In this document: positions 37,813 through 47,015 of the stretch, in pieces | Numbering within the stretch: position 1 is the first letter of the stretch | How the letters are laid out: every line of letters starts with the position of its first letter | From: Myxococcus stipitatus | GTDB lineage: Bacteria > Myxococcota > Myxococcia > Myxococcales > Myxococcaceae | Assembly: GCF_038561935.1 (NCBI RefSeq) | Contig: NZ_CP102770.1 | Coordinates: 992,001-1,056,000 of the forward strand | DNA: 64,000 nucleotides | Reading direction: 5' to 3' | The notes under the pieces: model-generated | Told to the model about the DNA's origin: nothing | Database searches by the model: none | Seen by the model: only the letters and a program-made list of their open reading frames with translations | Program-made: the position numbers and the translations under genes

Positions 37813-38081
37813 GATGTCTCTCTTGCCCCCCTCCAGGGTGCGTTGAATCGTCTACCGGCTGTTGCGATGCGTCATTCCCGTGCGGGCCCGACGGCCCCAG
37901 GACACGCGGTGGACCTCATAAGGACGGCGGCGGGTCCTCGCATCGCGCGCCCCCAGGGCCGCTTGAGGGGCGAGCCGCCGGTCACCCCCGGGAGTGCCTC
38001 CCTGGCCACGAGGGGCCCGGGGAGCGGGGGTGGGCGTGTCGGCCATGTGAACACTTCACCCGCTGGGTCTTTTTCCCGAAG

Positions 38082-39905
38082 ATGGGAGGCGTGTTCACCC
38101 CCCCTCGTCCCCCTTCTCGTCCCGCTTTCGTGAATCCTCGCAGCGCGCTGGGTGCGCTGGCCCTGGCTTCGCTGCTTGCCCTGACGGCCTGTTCGGCCTT
38201 CTCGCGAGCGGTGAAGGAGGGAGACGCCGCCAGCGAGCAGCAGAAGTGGGCGGACGCCGAGGCGGCCTACCTGCGCGCGCTGGCCGCGGACCCGGAGGCG
38301 TCCGAAGTCACCGTGAAGCTGCGCGAGGTGCGCAAGGCATGGAGCCAGGTGGTGCTGGAGGAGGCGCGGAGCGTGCGTGTCTCTGGGGACCTGGACGGCA
38401 CCATGAAGCGGCTGGTGCGGGCGCTGGAGCTGGACGCGGAGAACGCCGTGGCGCGCGAGTTCCTGGGCACGACGCTGGATGAGCGCGTGGCGGTGGGCCT
38501 GGCGGCGCTCAAGGAGGACAAGCTCCAGGAGGCGCGCACGGAGCTGGACGCGGTGCTGGCGGTGGCGCCGGACCATGCGGGCGCGAAGAAGGGCGTGGAC
38601 GCGGTGCAGGTGGCGTGGGCGAAGCGCTGGTTCACGACGGGCGACGGGCTGGAGAAGGCGGGCAAGCTGGGCAACGCGCTGGTGGCCTACGTGCGCGCGG
38701 ACCAGGAGCGCGTGGGCGCCACCGCGGCGCGGGAGCGGGCGGAGGTGGTGCGCGCGAAGCTGCGCGACGAGGTGGCCTTCCTCGTGGTGGCCACGCCCGT
38801 GGAGGACCATGCGGGCGCGCCGGACGTGGCGCAGCGGCTGGGCGCGGGACGGCTGGCGTCGGTGCTCCCCACGCAGCTCCCCCTGCGCGTCGTCACGGAG
38901 GCCCCGGAGGGCCGCGAGGGCGTGAAGCTGGACCTGTCGCTGGAGCGGGTGCTGCCGCTCAAGGCGATGGAGGAGGCACAGCGCTCGCACCGCTACCTCG
39001 CCGGGAAGATGTCCGTGCCCAACCCCCGCCGCGCCAGCTTCGAGACGAAGCTCCTCCAGGCCGAGCGTCAGCAGGAGGAGGTGGACCGCAAGCAGGCGGC
39101 GGCCCTGCGCGAGTACCTGCGCTTCCAGGGCGAGCTCACCACGCTGCGCGAGGGCGCCGAGCGCTGCCGCGACCGCGAGCGCCGCGAGTGCCTGGACGCG
39201 CTGCGCGAGTGCGGCGAGGCCGCCATGGACGCGAAGAGCCCCGGCCAGCTCCCCAGCGACTGCAGCCCCGCGCGGTGCGCCAGCGGGCTGTGCGCGAAGG
39301 AGGAGCAGCTGCTGACGCAGAAGGTGTTCGCGGTGAAGGAGAAGGAGAAGCAGCTGGAGGCCGCGCTGGAGCGCGCGGAGACGCAGCGCGTGGACGTGCG
39401 GCGCCACCGCGACACCGTCTTCCGCGAGCCCGTCACCGTGGAGGAGCCCATGTACTCGGACTTCGTCTACGACGTGCAGCTGCACCGCCTCACCGTGACG
39501 GCCTCCGTCACCGCGGTGATGCGAGACCTCCTCAAGTCGCAGGTCCCCGCGCCTCGCACGGAGGACTTCGCCGCGACGCACGAGGACCTGGCCCACAAGG
39601 GCTACGACCGGTACGGCGTGCTGGCGGACCCGGTGCAGCTGCGCAACGAGCTGGAGCTGCGCGTGGAGGTGGGGGACAAGGCTGTCGCCGACCTGGCTCG
39701 CCGCGTGAAGGAGCGCTTCGACGAGTACCGGGGCAAGCGCGTGGAGGACGCCCGCCGAGGCATGGTGCGCCCGGGCGCGGAGGACGTGGTGGAGACCGCC
39801 GTGCGCGCGCTCCTGCTCACCGCCGACGCGCCCCCGCCCGACATCCTCCAGCCCCTGGCCCGGGCGCGCGGCCTCAACCGCCCCGAGACACTGCTGGGCC
39901 TGTAG
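38082..39905 (+). CDS. TPR-containing lipoprotein
   Basis: A protein of up to 607 residues. With the in-frame GTG at 38130 as start, the N-terminus would be a standard lipoprotein signal ending LLALTAC; the ATG at 38082 adds 16 Pro-rich residues, and neither start has a good ribosome site. The first 200 or so residues contain helical repeats of TPR type (KWADAEAAYLRALAADPEA, DLDGTMKRLVRALELDAEN, KLGNALVAYVRADQER). A coiled coil with a Cys cluster follows (CRDRERRECLDALREC ... CSPARCASGLC, about 365-410), then a helical C-terminus. It is probably an outer-membrane or periplasmic scaffold. A clear hairpin terminates it. Confidence 0.75.
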   Translation: MGGVFTPPRPPSRPAFVNPRSALGALALASLLALTACSAFSRAVKEGDAASEQQKWADAEAAYLRALAADPEASEVTVKLREVRKAWSQVVLEEARSVRVSGDLDGTMKRLVRALELDAENAVAREFLGTTLDERVAVGLAALKEDKLQEARTELDAVLAVAPDHAGAKKGVDAVQVAWAKRWFTTGDGLEKAGKLGNALVAYVRADQERVGATAARERAEVVRAKLRDEVAFLVVATPVEDHAGAPDVAQRLGAGRLASVLPTQLPLRVVTEAPEGREGVKLDLSLERVLPLKAMEEAQRSHRYLAGKMSVPNPRRASFETKLLQAERQQEEVDRKQAAALREYLRFQGELTTLREGAERCRDRERRECLDALRECGEAAMDAKSPGQLPSDCSPARCASGLCAKEEQLLTQKVFAVKEKEKQLEAALERAETQRVDVRRHRDTVFREPVTVEEPMYSDFVYDVQLHRLTVTASVTAVMRDLLKSQVPAPRTEDFAATHEDLAHKGYDRYGVLADPVQLRNELELRVEVGDKAVADLARRVKERFDEYRGKRVEDARRGMVRPGAEDVVETAVRALLLTADAPPPDILQPLARARGLNRPETLLGL

Positions 39906-39933
39906 TCCGGCCTGACCCGCGACAGTTCGCGAC

Positions 39934-39960
39934 GGGGGTGTCCTGTTTCAGGACGTCCCC
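39934..39960 (+). terminator. Hairpin terminator after the TPR lipoprotein gene
   Basis: GGGG...GTCCTG at 39934-39945 pairs with CAGGAC...CCCC at 39949-39960 around a TTT loop, with two G-T wobbles in the stem. It starts 29 bases after the stop codon. There is no T-tract. Confidence 0.6.
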
Positions 39961-39979
39961 AAGACATCCGCGTAAGCCA

Positions 39980-40005
39980 CTGAAACATCACGGCACGTGT
40001 TTCAG
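39980..40005. promoter_or_regulatory. Candidate activator site upstream of the M57 protease promoter
   Basis: CTGAAAC at 39980-39986 and GTTTCAG at 39999-40005 make a perfect inverted repeat with a 12-base spacer. A third copy of GTTTCAG lies at 39945-39951 inside the terminator. The repeat is centred about 120 bases upstream of a sigma-54-type promoter, the usual place for an enhancer-binding protein site. The binding protein is unknown. Confidence 0.45.
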
Positions 40006-40112
40006 AACGGCAGGAGACTTTACGATTCCGACACGGAGCCTGGAGTCTTGGTGCTCCGAGGATGTCCGGATTTTTCGGGAGTATTCTGAGGGAAATCCGC
40101 TAGTTATGGATT

Positions 40113-40128
40113 TGGCATGACGGCTGCT
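40113..40128 (+). promoter_or_regulatory. Sigma-54 (-24/-12) promoter candidate for the M57 protease
   Basis: TGGCATGACGGCTGCT matches the RpoN consensus TGGCAC(G)N4TTGC(A/T). The GG at 40114-40115 and the GC at 40126-40127 are separated by exactly ten bases. Transcription would start near 40139, leaving a leader of about 50 bases with GAAGGA before the ATG at 40192. Confidence 0.6.
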
Positions 40129-40191
40129 TAGGAGGAGCGCTCCGGGCTGTGGGAGTCCGGGAGTATCCCTCCTCTGCGAAGAAGGATGTTC

Positions 40192-41649
40192 ATGTCTCAG
40201 TCCAAGTTTATCGGCGCAGTCACGGGCCTGGCGCTGCTGGCGGGTTGCGGCGGCGGTGATGCGTCCACCCCGGCTCCGGAGACCACGAGCCAGGGAATGA
40301 CCTACGAGCAGTTCCTGTCGATGGTCTACCAGGAGCCGGAGACCGGCATCTTCGTCGCCAACGGCGACACGACGTTCTCCAACGAGAAGAAGCTGCGCGA
40401 GTTCTACGAGAAGAACATCCGCAACGGCCAGCTCATCGTCCACACGAGCGGCGGCGTGGATGCGAAGTGGAGCGACACGCAGAAGAAGAACATCACGTAC
40501 TGCGTGAGCTCCACGTTCGGCTCGAACTACAACTCGGCCGTGACGGCGATGGCGAACGCGGCGGCGGCGTGGGAAGCCGTGGCGGACGTGAAGTTTGTCT
40601 ACGTGAGCGCGCAGGACGGCAGCTGCACCGCGACCAACAACAACGTGGTGTTCGACGTGCGCCCCGTGAACTCGGGTGGCCAGTACCTGGCGCGCGCGTT
40701 CTTCCCGGATGACGTCCGCGCGGACCGCAACGTCCTCATCGACAACACGGCCTTCGGCAACAACCCGCCCTGGACGCTGACGGGCATCCTCCGCCACGAG
40801 CTGGGCCACACGCTGGGCTTCCGTCACGAGCACACCCGCCCCGAGTCGGGCACGTGCTTCGAGGACAACAACTGGCGCGCGCTGACGACGTACGACTCCG
40901 CCTCCGTGATGCACTACCCCCAGTGCAACGGCTCGCAGTCGGGTGACCTGGTCATCACGGCGAAGGACGCGCAGGGCGCGGCGCTGCTCTACGGCCAGCC
41001 CGGTGGCGGCCCTGGCCCTGGCACGGGCACGCCGACGACGGAGACGAAGACGGGCAGCGTGGCGGCGAGCGCCAACTCCAACTTCGGCCCCTTCAGCGTC
41101 GTGGCCGGCACGTCCTTCAGCGTGGCGATGACGGGCACGGGCGACCCGGACCTGTACGTGCGCTTCGGCTCCGCGCCGACGACGGCGGCCTATGACTGCC
41201 GTCCGTACCTGGGCGGTGCGTCCGAGTCCTGCAACCTGACGGTGCCCGCCGGGGTGACCGAGGCGTACGTCATGGTGCGTGGCTACACGGCCGGCACGTT
41301 CACGCTGACCATCAACTACACCAAGCCGGGCACGTCGGGCGGCGGCACGCCGACGACGGACACCAAGTCCGGCAGCGTGGCGGTGAACACGAACGTGACG
41401 CTCCCCGCGTACAGCGTGGTGGCCGGCACGTCGTTCAGCGTGGCGATGACGGGCTCGGGCGACCCGGACCTGTACGTGCGCTTCGGCTCCGCGCCGACGA
41501 CGACGGCCTACGACTGCCGCCCGTACCAGAGCGGCGCGACCGAGTCCTGCAACCTGACGGTGCCCGCCGGTGTCACGCAGGCCCACGTCATGGTGCGCGG
41601 CTACACGGCCGGCACGTACAACCTGACCATCAACTACACCAAGCCGTAG
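40192..41649 (+). CDS. Secreted M57 (HEIGH-type) metalloprotease with two PPC domains
   Basis: A 485-residue lipoprotein protease. Lipobox LLAGC lies at about residues 14-18. The zinc motif HELGHTLGFRHEH begins at H202 (HExxHxxGxxH, metzincin-like) and the Met-turn is SVMHYP about 36 residues later. A Gly/Pro/Thr linker (about 268-282) leads to two tandem PPC domains of 97 residues each, about 283-379 and 389-485. Myxobacterial proteases of this type are secreted and used in predation or development; which applies here is unknown. The start at 40192 is chosen because GAAGGA sits five bases before it; an ATG two codons earlier has no spacing. Confidence 0.88.
   Translation: MSQSKFIGAVTGLALLAGCGGGDASTPAPETTSQGMTYEQFLSMVYQEPETGIFVANGDTTFSNEKKLREFYEKNIRNGQLIVHTSGGVDAKWSDTQKKNITYCVSSTFGSNYNSAVTAMANAAAAWEAVADVKFVYVSAQDGSCTATNNNVVFDVRPVNSGGQYLARAFFPDDVRADRNVLIDNTAFGNNPPWTLTGILRHELGHTLGFRHEHTRPESGTCFEDNNWRALTTYDSASVMHYPQCNGSQSGDLVITAKDAQGAALLYGQPGGGPGPGTGTPTTETKTGSVAASANSNFGPFSVVAGTSFSVAMTGTGDPDLYVRFGSAPTTAAYDCRPYLGGASESCNLTVPAGVTEAYVMVRGYTAGTFTLTINYTKPGTSGGGTPTTDTKSGSVAVNTNVTLPAYSVVAGTSFSVAMTGSGDPDLYVRFGSAPTTTAYDCRPYQSGATESCNLTVPAGVTQAHVMVRGYTAGTYNLTINYTKP
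41038..41646 (+). repeat. Tandem 291-base PPC-domain repeats within the M57 protease gene
   Basis: Unit 1 spans 41038-41328 and unit 2 41356-41646, equal in length and separated by 27 bases. Both encode the run SVVAGTSFSVAMTGxGDPDL and nearly identical TESCNLTVPAGVT and MVRGYTAGT segments. Long stretches are also identical at DNA level, so the duplication is recent or kept similar by gene conversion. Confidence 0.85.
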
Positions 41650-41676
41650 TCGACGGCGGGGTGTGAGGTTGAAGCG

Positions 41677-41714
41677 CGGGCGGTCTCCTGGAAGGGAGGC
41701 CGCCCGTGGTTTTT
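41677..41714 (+). terminator. Rho-independent terminator of the M57 protease gene
   Basis: CGGGCGGTCTCC at 41677-41688 pairs with GGAGGCCGCCCG at 41695-41706 (12 bp, one G-T wobble, six-base loop), followed by TGGTTTTT. This is the best intrinsic terminator in the window and lies 28 bases after the stop. Confidence 0.85.
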
Positions 41715-41721
41715 GGGAGCT

Positions 41722-42978
41722 TCAGTCGACCAGCGGGCTCAGGTCCGTGCGCAGCGAGCGCTGCGCATCCAGGCGTCGGCGTCGGGAGTCGGCGATGAGC
41801 AGCTGCCACACGCCGCAGACGAGCCCCAGCGCGAGGCAGGTCATCCACAGGCTGGAGGAGCCGGCGCGGCCCAGAATCCAGCCTCCCAGCGCGGGAGCGG
41901 CGCCGGAGGCCATGCCCCAGAGCATGTGGAACGCGCCCTGGTAGCTGCCGCGCAGGCCGGGCGGGGCCAGGTCGGCGACGACGGACGGGGCGACGGGTGC
42001 CTGGATCATCTCGCCCAGCGTCCACACGGCGACGGCGAGGGCGGCGAGGCCCATGTGCGCGGACACGCTGTGCAGTCCGAAGCCCAGGCCGGTGAGGACC
42101 GCGGCGATGGCCAGGGCCTGGGCGCGGCGCAGGTGCTTCAGCACGCGGCTGGTGAAGGGCTGGAGCAGCACGATGAGCGCGCCGTTGACGGCGAGCACGG
42201 TGCCGAACTGCGCCTCGGTGAGTCCGCGCGCGCTCAGGTCCATGGGGAGCGCGACCTGGGACTGGTAGAAGATGACCGACACGCCGAAGACGGGAACGGC
42301 GAAGGCGAGGAAGGCCGGGTCCCGGAAGGGGGCGAGCAGCGAGCTGGCGGCGCTGGGGGCGGCGGGGGCGTCCTGCCTGGGCGGCTGCGCGGGGCGCGTC
42401 TCCGGGAGCATGAACCAGATGCAGCAGCCGTAGGTGAAGGTGGTGATGGCGTCGGCGATGAAGAGGGTGAGGTAGCCGAAGCGGACCATCAGTCCGGCCA
42501 TGGGCACGGCGATGGCGAAGCCCACGTTGACGACCCAGTAGAGCAGGCCGAAGGCGCGCTGCCGGTCCTCGGGGGAGACGACGTCCGCGACGGCGGCGGA
42601 GACCGCGGGCCGGTAGAGCTCGCCCATGATGCCCAGGCAGAAGGCCGCGACGGAGATGGCGATGGGGTCTCGGGCGAAGCCGAGGCACACCATGCCGATG
42701 GAGCCGAGCCACAGGCCCCCGGCGAGGGTGATGCGACGGCCCACGCGGTCGGCGAGCATGCCACCCAGGGGGCTCGCGATGACGGCGCCCACGCCGTAGA
42801 GGGAGACGACGAGTCCCGCGCGCTCGACACTGAATCCACGCTCACGGGTGAGGTACAGCGCGAGGAAGGGGACGACGAAGCTTCCCAACCGGTTGACCAG
42901 TGTGCCGATCCACAGCACCCAGTACGTGCGGGGGAGACCGCCCGCCATGTCGTGCAACGCCCGTCGCAGCGCGCCCAT
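41722..42978 (-). CDS. Major facilitator superfamily transporter
   Basis: A 418-residue membrane protein with 12 predicted helices. The loop 2-3 motif A is GGMLADRVGRRITL near residue 72, with a second, degenerate copy after helix 8. The overall pattern is like MdtH-type drug/proton antiporters; the substrate is unknown. The ATG at 42978 is preferred because GGAGGG lies about ten bases before it; a GTG at 43023 would add 15 residues. It converges on the M57 protease. Confidence 0.85.
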   Translation of the reverse strand: MGALRRALHDMAGGLPRTYWVLWIGTLVNRLGSFVVPFLALYLTRERGFSVERAGLVVSLYGVGAVIASPLGGMLADRVGRRITLAGGLWLGSIGMVCLGFARDPIAISVAAFCLGIMGELYRPAVSAAVADVVSPEDRQRAFGLLYWVVNVGFAIAVPMAGLMVRFGYLTLFIADAITTFTYGCCIWFMLPETRPAQPPRQDAPAAPSAASSLLAPFRDPAFLAFAVPVFGVSVIFYQSQVALPMDLSARGLTEAQFGTVLAVNGALIVLLQPFTSRVLKHLRRAQALAIAAVLTGLGFGLHSVSAHMGLAALAVAVWTLGEMIQAPVAPSVVADLAPPGLRGSYQGAFHMLWGMASGAAPALGGWILGRAGSSSLWMTCLALGLVCGVWQLLIADSRRRRLDAQRSLRTDLSPLVD

Positions 42979-43253
42979 CAAGGCCGCCCTCCGAGTCGTG
43001 CCAGACAGCGAGGTGCGGGACACCAGAAGACGAATCGAAAAGACATAGGGCTGAGGGCCAGCATGTGTCAGGGGAGATGCGCATGCACGCAGGGCGTTCT
43101 GGTCCCTGACAGCGGATGCGTTGCTTGGAGTTCAGAGGAATTCAGTGACGGCGCTCGGGGCCTGAAGCCGGATGCCGAGATGAGTCTGGAAGCCATGTGT
43201 CCGGGCGGTGAGGTGGCGTCCCCGTGGCGCGGTCATTGGGGTAGAGCGGAGGC

Positions 43254-44162
43254 ATGACGTCCTCTCCCATTCCTCCCGGTGCGGTCGCGTTCGTGGCCCG
43301 CTGGCGCGCGCTGTTCGATGCCTGTGACTGGTCCGGCCTGCGGGCGCACGAGCATCCCGACTTTCCCGTGTCGGGTCCTCCTCGGCAGAACGACAGCTTC
43401 ATCCGGGGGCTTGGCAACAGCGGCTTTCGGGTGAAGAGCGCGCAGCTGAAGCCCTTCGTGCAGCCCCGGTGGTCCATCTTCCGGACAAGCCGCCTGCACC
43501 CGGCCCCGACGTACTGGTGTGACCTGGTGTTGAGGAACGAGAAGGGCCAAGAGACCGAGGCCTTCATCGCCCTGGCTCCGTGGGAGGGGGAGGAGGGGGT
43601 GTTCCGTGCCTCGTACTACGTCGATGTTCCTCCGAAGAAGAAGGTCGCTCCGCTGGACCTGGGCAAGGAGCGCCAGCGGGTCGCGAAGTTCGTCGCCAAG
43701 GCGGTGAAGGACTTCGCCCGGGTCCGGGACGAGCGGCCGATGCAGCGACTGGAGCTTCACTACTCCACGGACAACGGGACGTTGAGCGTGTGCATCGACC
43801 TGGACCCGGCGGCGGAGCCGGGGCGGGGGGAGGCGATGACCCACTTCGGCTTCGCGGAGCTCCTGGTCCCGCGCTGGCCCGACGTGAAGGAGCACAAGGC
43901 GCCCGTGGTGGGGCTGGATGGGGTGAAGCTCGCGGCGCGCGAGGATGGGACCTGGGGCACGCCCGAGGCGCACGCACGGCTCGAGGTGCACCTGGGGAAG
44001 ATGCTCGTCGCGACGTTGCTGGAGATGCGGGACAGCGGCCAGTTCGAGTCCCTGCGTGTCTCGGCCACGGCGGAGCTGTGTGTCGAGGAGTACGAAGGCC
44101 ACTTCGGCTGGCCCGACTACGAGGAGCGCGGGAAGGAGAACCGGATGGCGCCGCCTCGGTAG
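43254..44162 (+). CDS. Hypothetical cytoplasmic protein
   Basis: A 302-residue soluble protein without signal peptide. It has mixed alpha/beta character with WRALFDACDWSGLRAHEHPDFPVSGP near the N-terminus, then a beta-rich middle and a helix before the C-terminal GHFGWPDYEERGKENR. No family recognised. Same strand as the AEC transporter 130 bases downstream. Confidence 0.65.
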   Translation: MTSSPIPPGAVAFVARWRALFDACDWSGLRAHEHPDFPVSGPPRQNDSFIRGLGNSGFRVKSAQLKPFVQPRWSIFRTSRLHPAPTYWCDLVLRNEKGQETEAFIALAPWEGEEGVFRASYYVDVPPKKKVAPLDLGKERQRVAKFVAKAVKDFARVRDERPMQRLELHYSTDNGTLSVCIDLDPAAEPGRGEAMTHFGFAELLVPRWPDVKEHKAPVVGLDGVKLAAREDGTWGTPEAHARLEVHLGKMLVATLLEMRDSGQFESLRVSATAELCVEEYEGHFGWPDYEERGKENRMAPPR

Positions 44163-44292
44163 GGCCGCGACCTCTCCATGGCCTCTTCGCGAGCGACTCG
44201 AGAGGATGGGCTCATGGAGTGTGACGCGCCGCCAACGCTGATGCGGGTGTGAGTGGCCACGGGCCGCCGCGGGCTGCTAAGGCGCGAGCGTC

Positions 44293-45198
44293 ATGAGTCA
44301 GGTCATCGGGTTGCTGGGGACATGTCTGGTGCTGGGAATCCTCGCCCGGCACAGTGGGAAGTTCCCTCCGGGCTCGGCGGGGCCGCTCAACACGTTCGTG
44401 CTGTACGTGGCGCTGCCCGCGCTGGTGCTTCGAGTGATGCACCGGCTGGAGTTCGTGCCCTCCCTCCTCGTCGCCGCGCTGGTGCCGTGGCTGTACTTCC
44501 TGGCGGCGGGCCCGTTCTTCCGATGGTGGGGCTCACGCCTGGGGTGGTCGAAGGAGACGGTGGCGGCGCTGGTGCTGACCGGCGGCCTGGGCAACACCGC
44601 CTTCGTGGGGCTTCCCATGGCGGAGGCCCTGCTCGGCTCGGAGGGACTGGCCGTGGCCGTGGTGGTGGACCAGCTGGGCTCGTTCCTGGCCTTGTCCACC
44701 CTCGCGACCCTGGGCGCGGCGCGAGCCAGCGCGGAAGCGGAGCTTCCCTTCCGCGCGCTCGTGAAGAAGGTGGCGACGTTTCCTCCCTTCGTCGCCCTGG
44801 TCCTGTCACTGCTCCTGCGGCCCGTGGGCTATCCCGCGTGGGTGGAGTCCGTGCTGGACCGGCTGGGCTCGCTCCTGACGCCGTTGGCGTTGTTCTCGGT
44901 GGGCCTGCAGCTGCGCTTCTCGGGGCTGAAGGCGCGCCTGCCCGCGCTGTCGCTGGGCCTGCTCTACAAGCTGGTGCTCGTGCCCGGCGTGGTCGTGCTG
45001 TTGCTCCTGGCGGTGCCGAGCCTGCCGCCCGTCGTCGTCCAGGCGACGGTGCTCCAGTCCGCGATGGCCCCCATGGTGAGCGCCGCGATTCTCGCCGCCG
45101 AGCACCGCCTGGACCCGGACCTGGCCGTGCTGATGGTGGGCGTGGGGATTCCCCTGTCCTTTCTCTCCGCGCCGCTCATGCTGTGGCTCGTCCGGTAG
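44293..45198 (+). CDS. AEC-family (auxin efflux carrier-like) transporter
   Basis: A 301-residue membrane protein with ten predicted helices in the two five-helix halves of the AEC/BART fold. Family markers are LVLGILARHSGKFPPGSAGPLNTFVLYVALPALVL at the N-terminus and the conserved GGLGNTAFVGLPM segment, with a matching broken helix (SAMAPMVSAAILA) in the second half. Members export or take up small organic acids or auxin-like compounds; the substrate here is unknown. Confidence 0.88.
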   Translation: MSQVIGLLGTCLVLGILARHSGKFPPGSAGPLNTFVLYVALPALVLRVMHRLEFVPSLLVAALVPWLYFLAAGPFFRWWGSRLGWSKETVAALVLTGGLGNTAFVGLPMAEALLGSEGLAVAVVVDQLGSFLALSTLATLGAARASAEAELPFRALVKKVATFPPFVALVLSLLLRPVGYPAWVESVLDRLGSLLTPLALFSVGLQLRFSGLKARLPALSLGLLYKLVLVPGVVVLLLLAVPSLPPVVVQATVLQSAMAPMVSAAILAAEHRLDPDLAVLMVGVGIPLSFLSAPLMLWLVR

Positions 45199-45305
45199 GA
45201 GCAGGCAGGCCCCGCGAAAAGCAGCGCCTTGTCCGCCCGGGTGCTCGGTGGGCGGGCGCGCGGACGGCTCGCTGACGTGCAGGCCATGGGCCTCTATCTT
45301 CTCTC

Positions 45306-46160
45306 ATGGCCGAGCAACCACCGAAGGCCTCCGGACTCCCTGGAGGAGACCCGAGGCGGATGGAAGTGCGGCGCTCCGTGGCGGAGCTGGGCGCGCGCAC
45401 CTACGCCATCCAATTGCTTTCCGACGCGGGCATCCCCTTCCTCGTGGGCGGTGCGTATGCCTTCGCCCACTACACGGGCATCTACCGCGACACCAAGGAC
45501 CTGGACCTGTTCCTCCGCCGCGCGGACGGCGACCGCGCCCTGGAGCTCCTCGCGCGCAACGAGTGGCGCACCGAGAGCGAGGTCCACGGCTGGCTGCACA
45601 AGGCCTTCTGGGAGGACTTCCTCGTCGACCTCATCTACGGCTCGGGCAACGGCCTGACGACCATCGACGAGGCCTGGTTCCAGCACGCCGTCCCCGCGCA
45701 GGTGCTGGGCTGCCCGTGCCGCGTGCCTCCCGCCGAGGAGATCTTCTGGAGCAAGGCCTTCGTCCTCGAGCGCGAGCGCTTCGACGGGCATGAGCTCACC
45801 CACCTGCTCCTGAAGACAGGCGCGACGTTCGACTGGCCCCGCCTGATGCGGCGCTTCGAGCGCTACTGGGAGGTGCTGCTCTCCCACCTGCTCTTCTTCC
45901 GCTTCGCCTACCCCTCGGACCGGGACATCGTCCCGTCGTGGGTGATGCGGGAGCTGCTGGCCCGGGCGGATGCGTCGGTGGACGCGGGCAACTGGAGCGA
46001 GCGCATCTGCCGTGGCCGGCTGCTCTCGCCCGTCAGCTATCGCGTCGACATCGACGAGTGGGGATACGCGGACGGCGGCGCGTGGGACGCGCGCCAGCGC
46101 CAACGCGAGGACTCCCCACGCGAAGCCCCGGAGGCACCAGGCCCTCATGGGCCGCACTGA
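45306..46160 (+). CDS. Nucleotidyltransferase-fold protein
   Basis: A 284-residue soluble protein. Residues about 38-75 carry the nucleotidyltransferase core: FLVGGAYAFAHYTGIYRDTKDLDLF, with GG at 48-49 and metal-binding D65/D67. A helical domain follows. Proteins of this type include toxins of AbiEii kind and housekeeping transferases; no antitoxin-like gene adjoins, so the role is open. An alternative ATG at 45360 would remove 18 residues. Confidence 0.75.
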   Translation: MAEQPPKASGLPGGDPRRMEVRRSVAELGARTYAIQLLSDAGIPFLVGGAYAFAHYTGIYRDTKDLDLFLRRADGDRALELLARNEWRTESEVHGWLHKAFWEDFLVDLIYGSGNGLTTIDEAWFQHAVPAQVLGCPCRVPPAEEIFWSKAFVLERERFDGHELTHLLLKTGATFDWPRLMRRFERYWEVLLSHLLFFRFAYPSDRDIVPSWVMRELLARADASVDAGNWSERICRGRLLSPVSYRVDIDEWGYADGGAWDARQRQREDSPREAPEAPGPHGPH

Positions 46161-46256
46161 GATGCCCGACGTGCCGTCAGGCGAGCCCCCGTGGGGCCAT
46201 GCCATGCCTCCCCCGGACTCGAGCCCCTACTGTTCCGGAGGAAAGGCAGGTGCTCC

Positions 46257-46928
46257 GTGTCACGCCTTGAGTCCGGACTTCGACAAGCGCTCGGAAGGCT
46301 GAGCGTGGTGGTGCTGTCGCTCGGTGTCTCCGCCCCCGCGAGCGCACAGGTGGCCTCCCCCGAGCGCACGGGCGACATCCGCCTCCGCGTGGGCGACCGG
46401 TTCCTCGCCGTGACGTTGGAGGAGGACCGGCTGCGCGGCGGGGGCTTCGACCTGCGAAGCACGCGGACCTCCATCGAAGGACGTCTCCACGGAGAAGACG
46501 TGGACCTGCGCTGGCGCGGCGCGGGCGTCGATGGACGGGTGGGCTCGGCGGACACGCGACTGGAGCTCTCGCGCTACTCCGCGCAGCAAGGCTTCCGGGT
46601 GGATGGCGAGCTCGCGGGCTGGCCCGCCGCGCTCGTCGTCTCTCCCGTGGGGCTCTCCGGAGATGTGGGTGGGTGCAGCTACTCCCTCACCGTGGCGGGA
46701 GGGAACTACACGGGCTGGAGGACGTGTCAGCCGAATCCCGACAGCGAGCCCATCTCCGTCGCGCTGGGCCTGCCCGAGAACTTCCGCGCGCTCGGCGAGA
46801 CGCAGCAGGCCGTGCTCCTGTCCCTGCTGCTCTCCGAGGCGGGCCTTCCTCCCGCGCCTCCGCGCGATGCCTCCGACAGTGGACGCACCCTCGAAGGGCC
46901 AGGCCTGGATGAAGGCTCGCGGCCGTGA
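46257..46928 (+). CDS. Exported protein of unknown function
   Basis: A 223-residue protein with a signal peptide (LSVVVLSLGVSAPASAQ) when started at the GTG 46257. The mature part is beta-rich with repeated RL-R-G type strands (DIRLRVGDRFLAVTLEEDRL, VDLRWRGAGVDGRVGSADTRLEL) and two Cys (GGCSYSLTV and RTCQPNP) likely to form a disulfide. No family recognised. Confidence 0.65.
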   Translation: MSRLESGLRQALGRLSVVVLSLGVSAPASAQVASPERTGDIRLRVGDRFLAVTLEEDRLRGGGFDLRSTRTSIEGRLHGEDVDLRWRGAGVDGRVGSADTRLELSRYSAQQGFRVDGELAGWPAALVVSPVGLSGDVGGCSYSLTVAGGNYTGWRTCQPNPDSEPISVALGLPENFRALGETQQAVLLSLLLSEAGLPPAPPRDASDSGRTLEGPGLDEGSRP

Positions 46929-47015
46929 CGCCGCTCCACGCGGAAACGTGCAAGTGAAGCGCAATCGCTGTCGTCGCACCTGTCTGGGGCTTCGTGGGAC
47001 GTGATTCAATCTCTC

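Noticed and set aside
37813..38081. Small gene in the gap between 37812 and 38082
   Set aside because: Only an Arg-rich 64-codon minus-strand frame with no ribosome site or natural composition; nothing supported.
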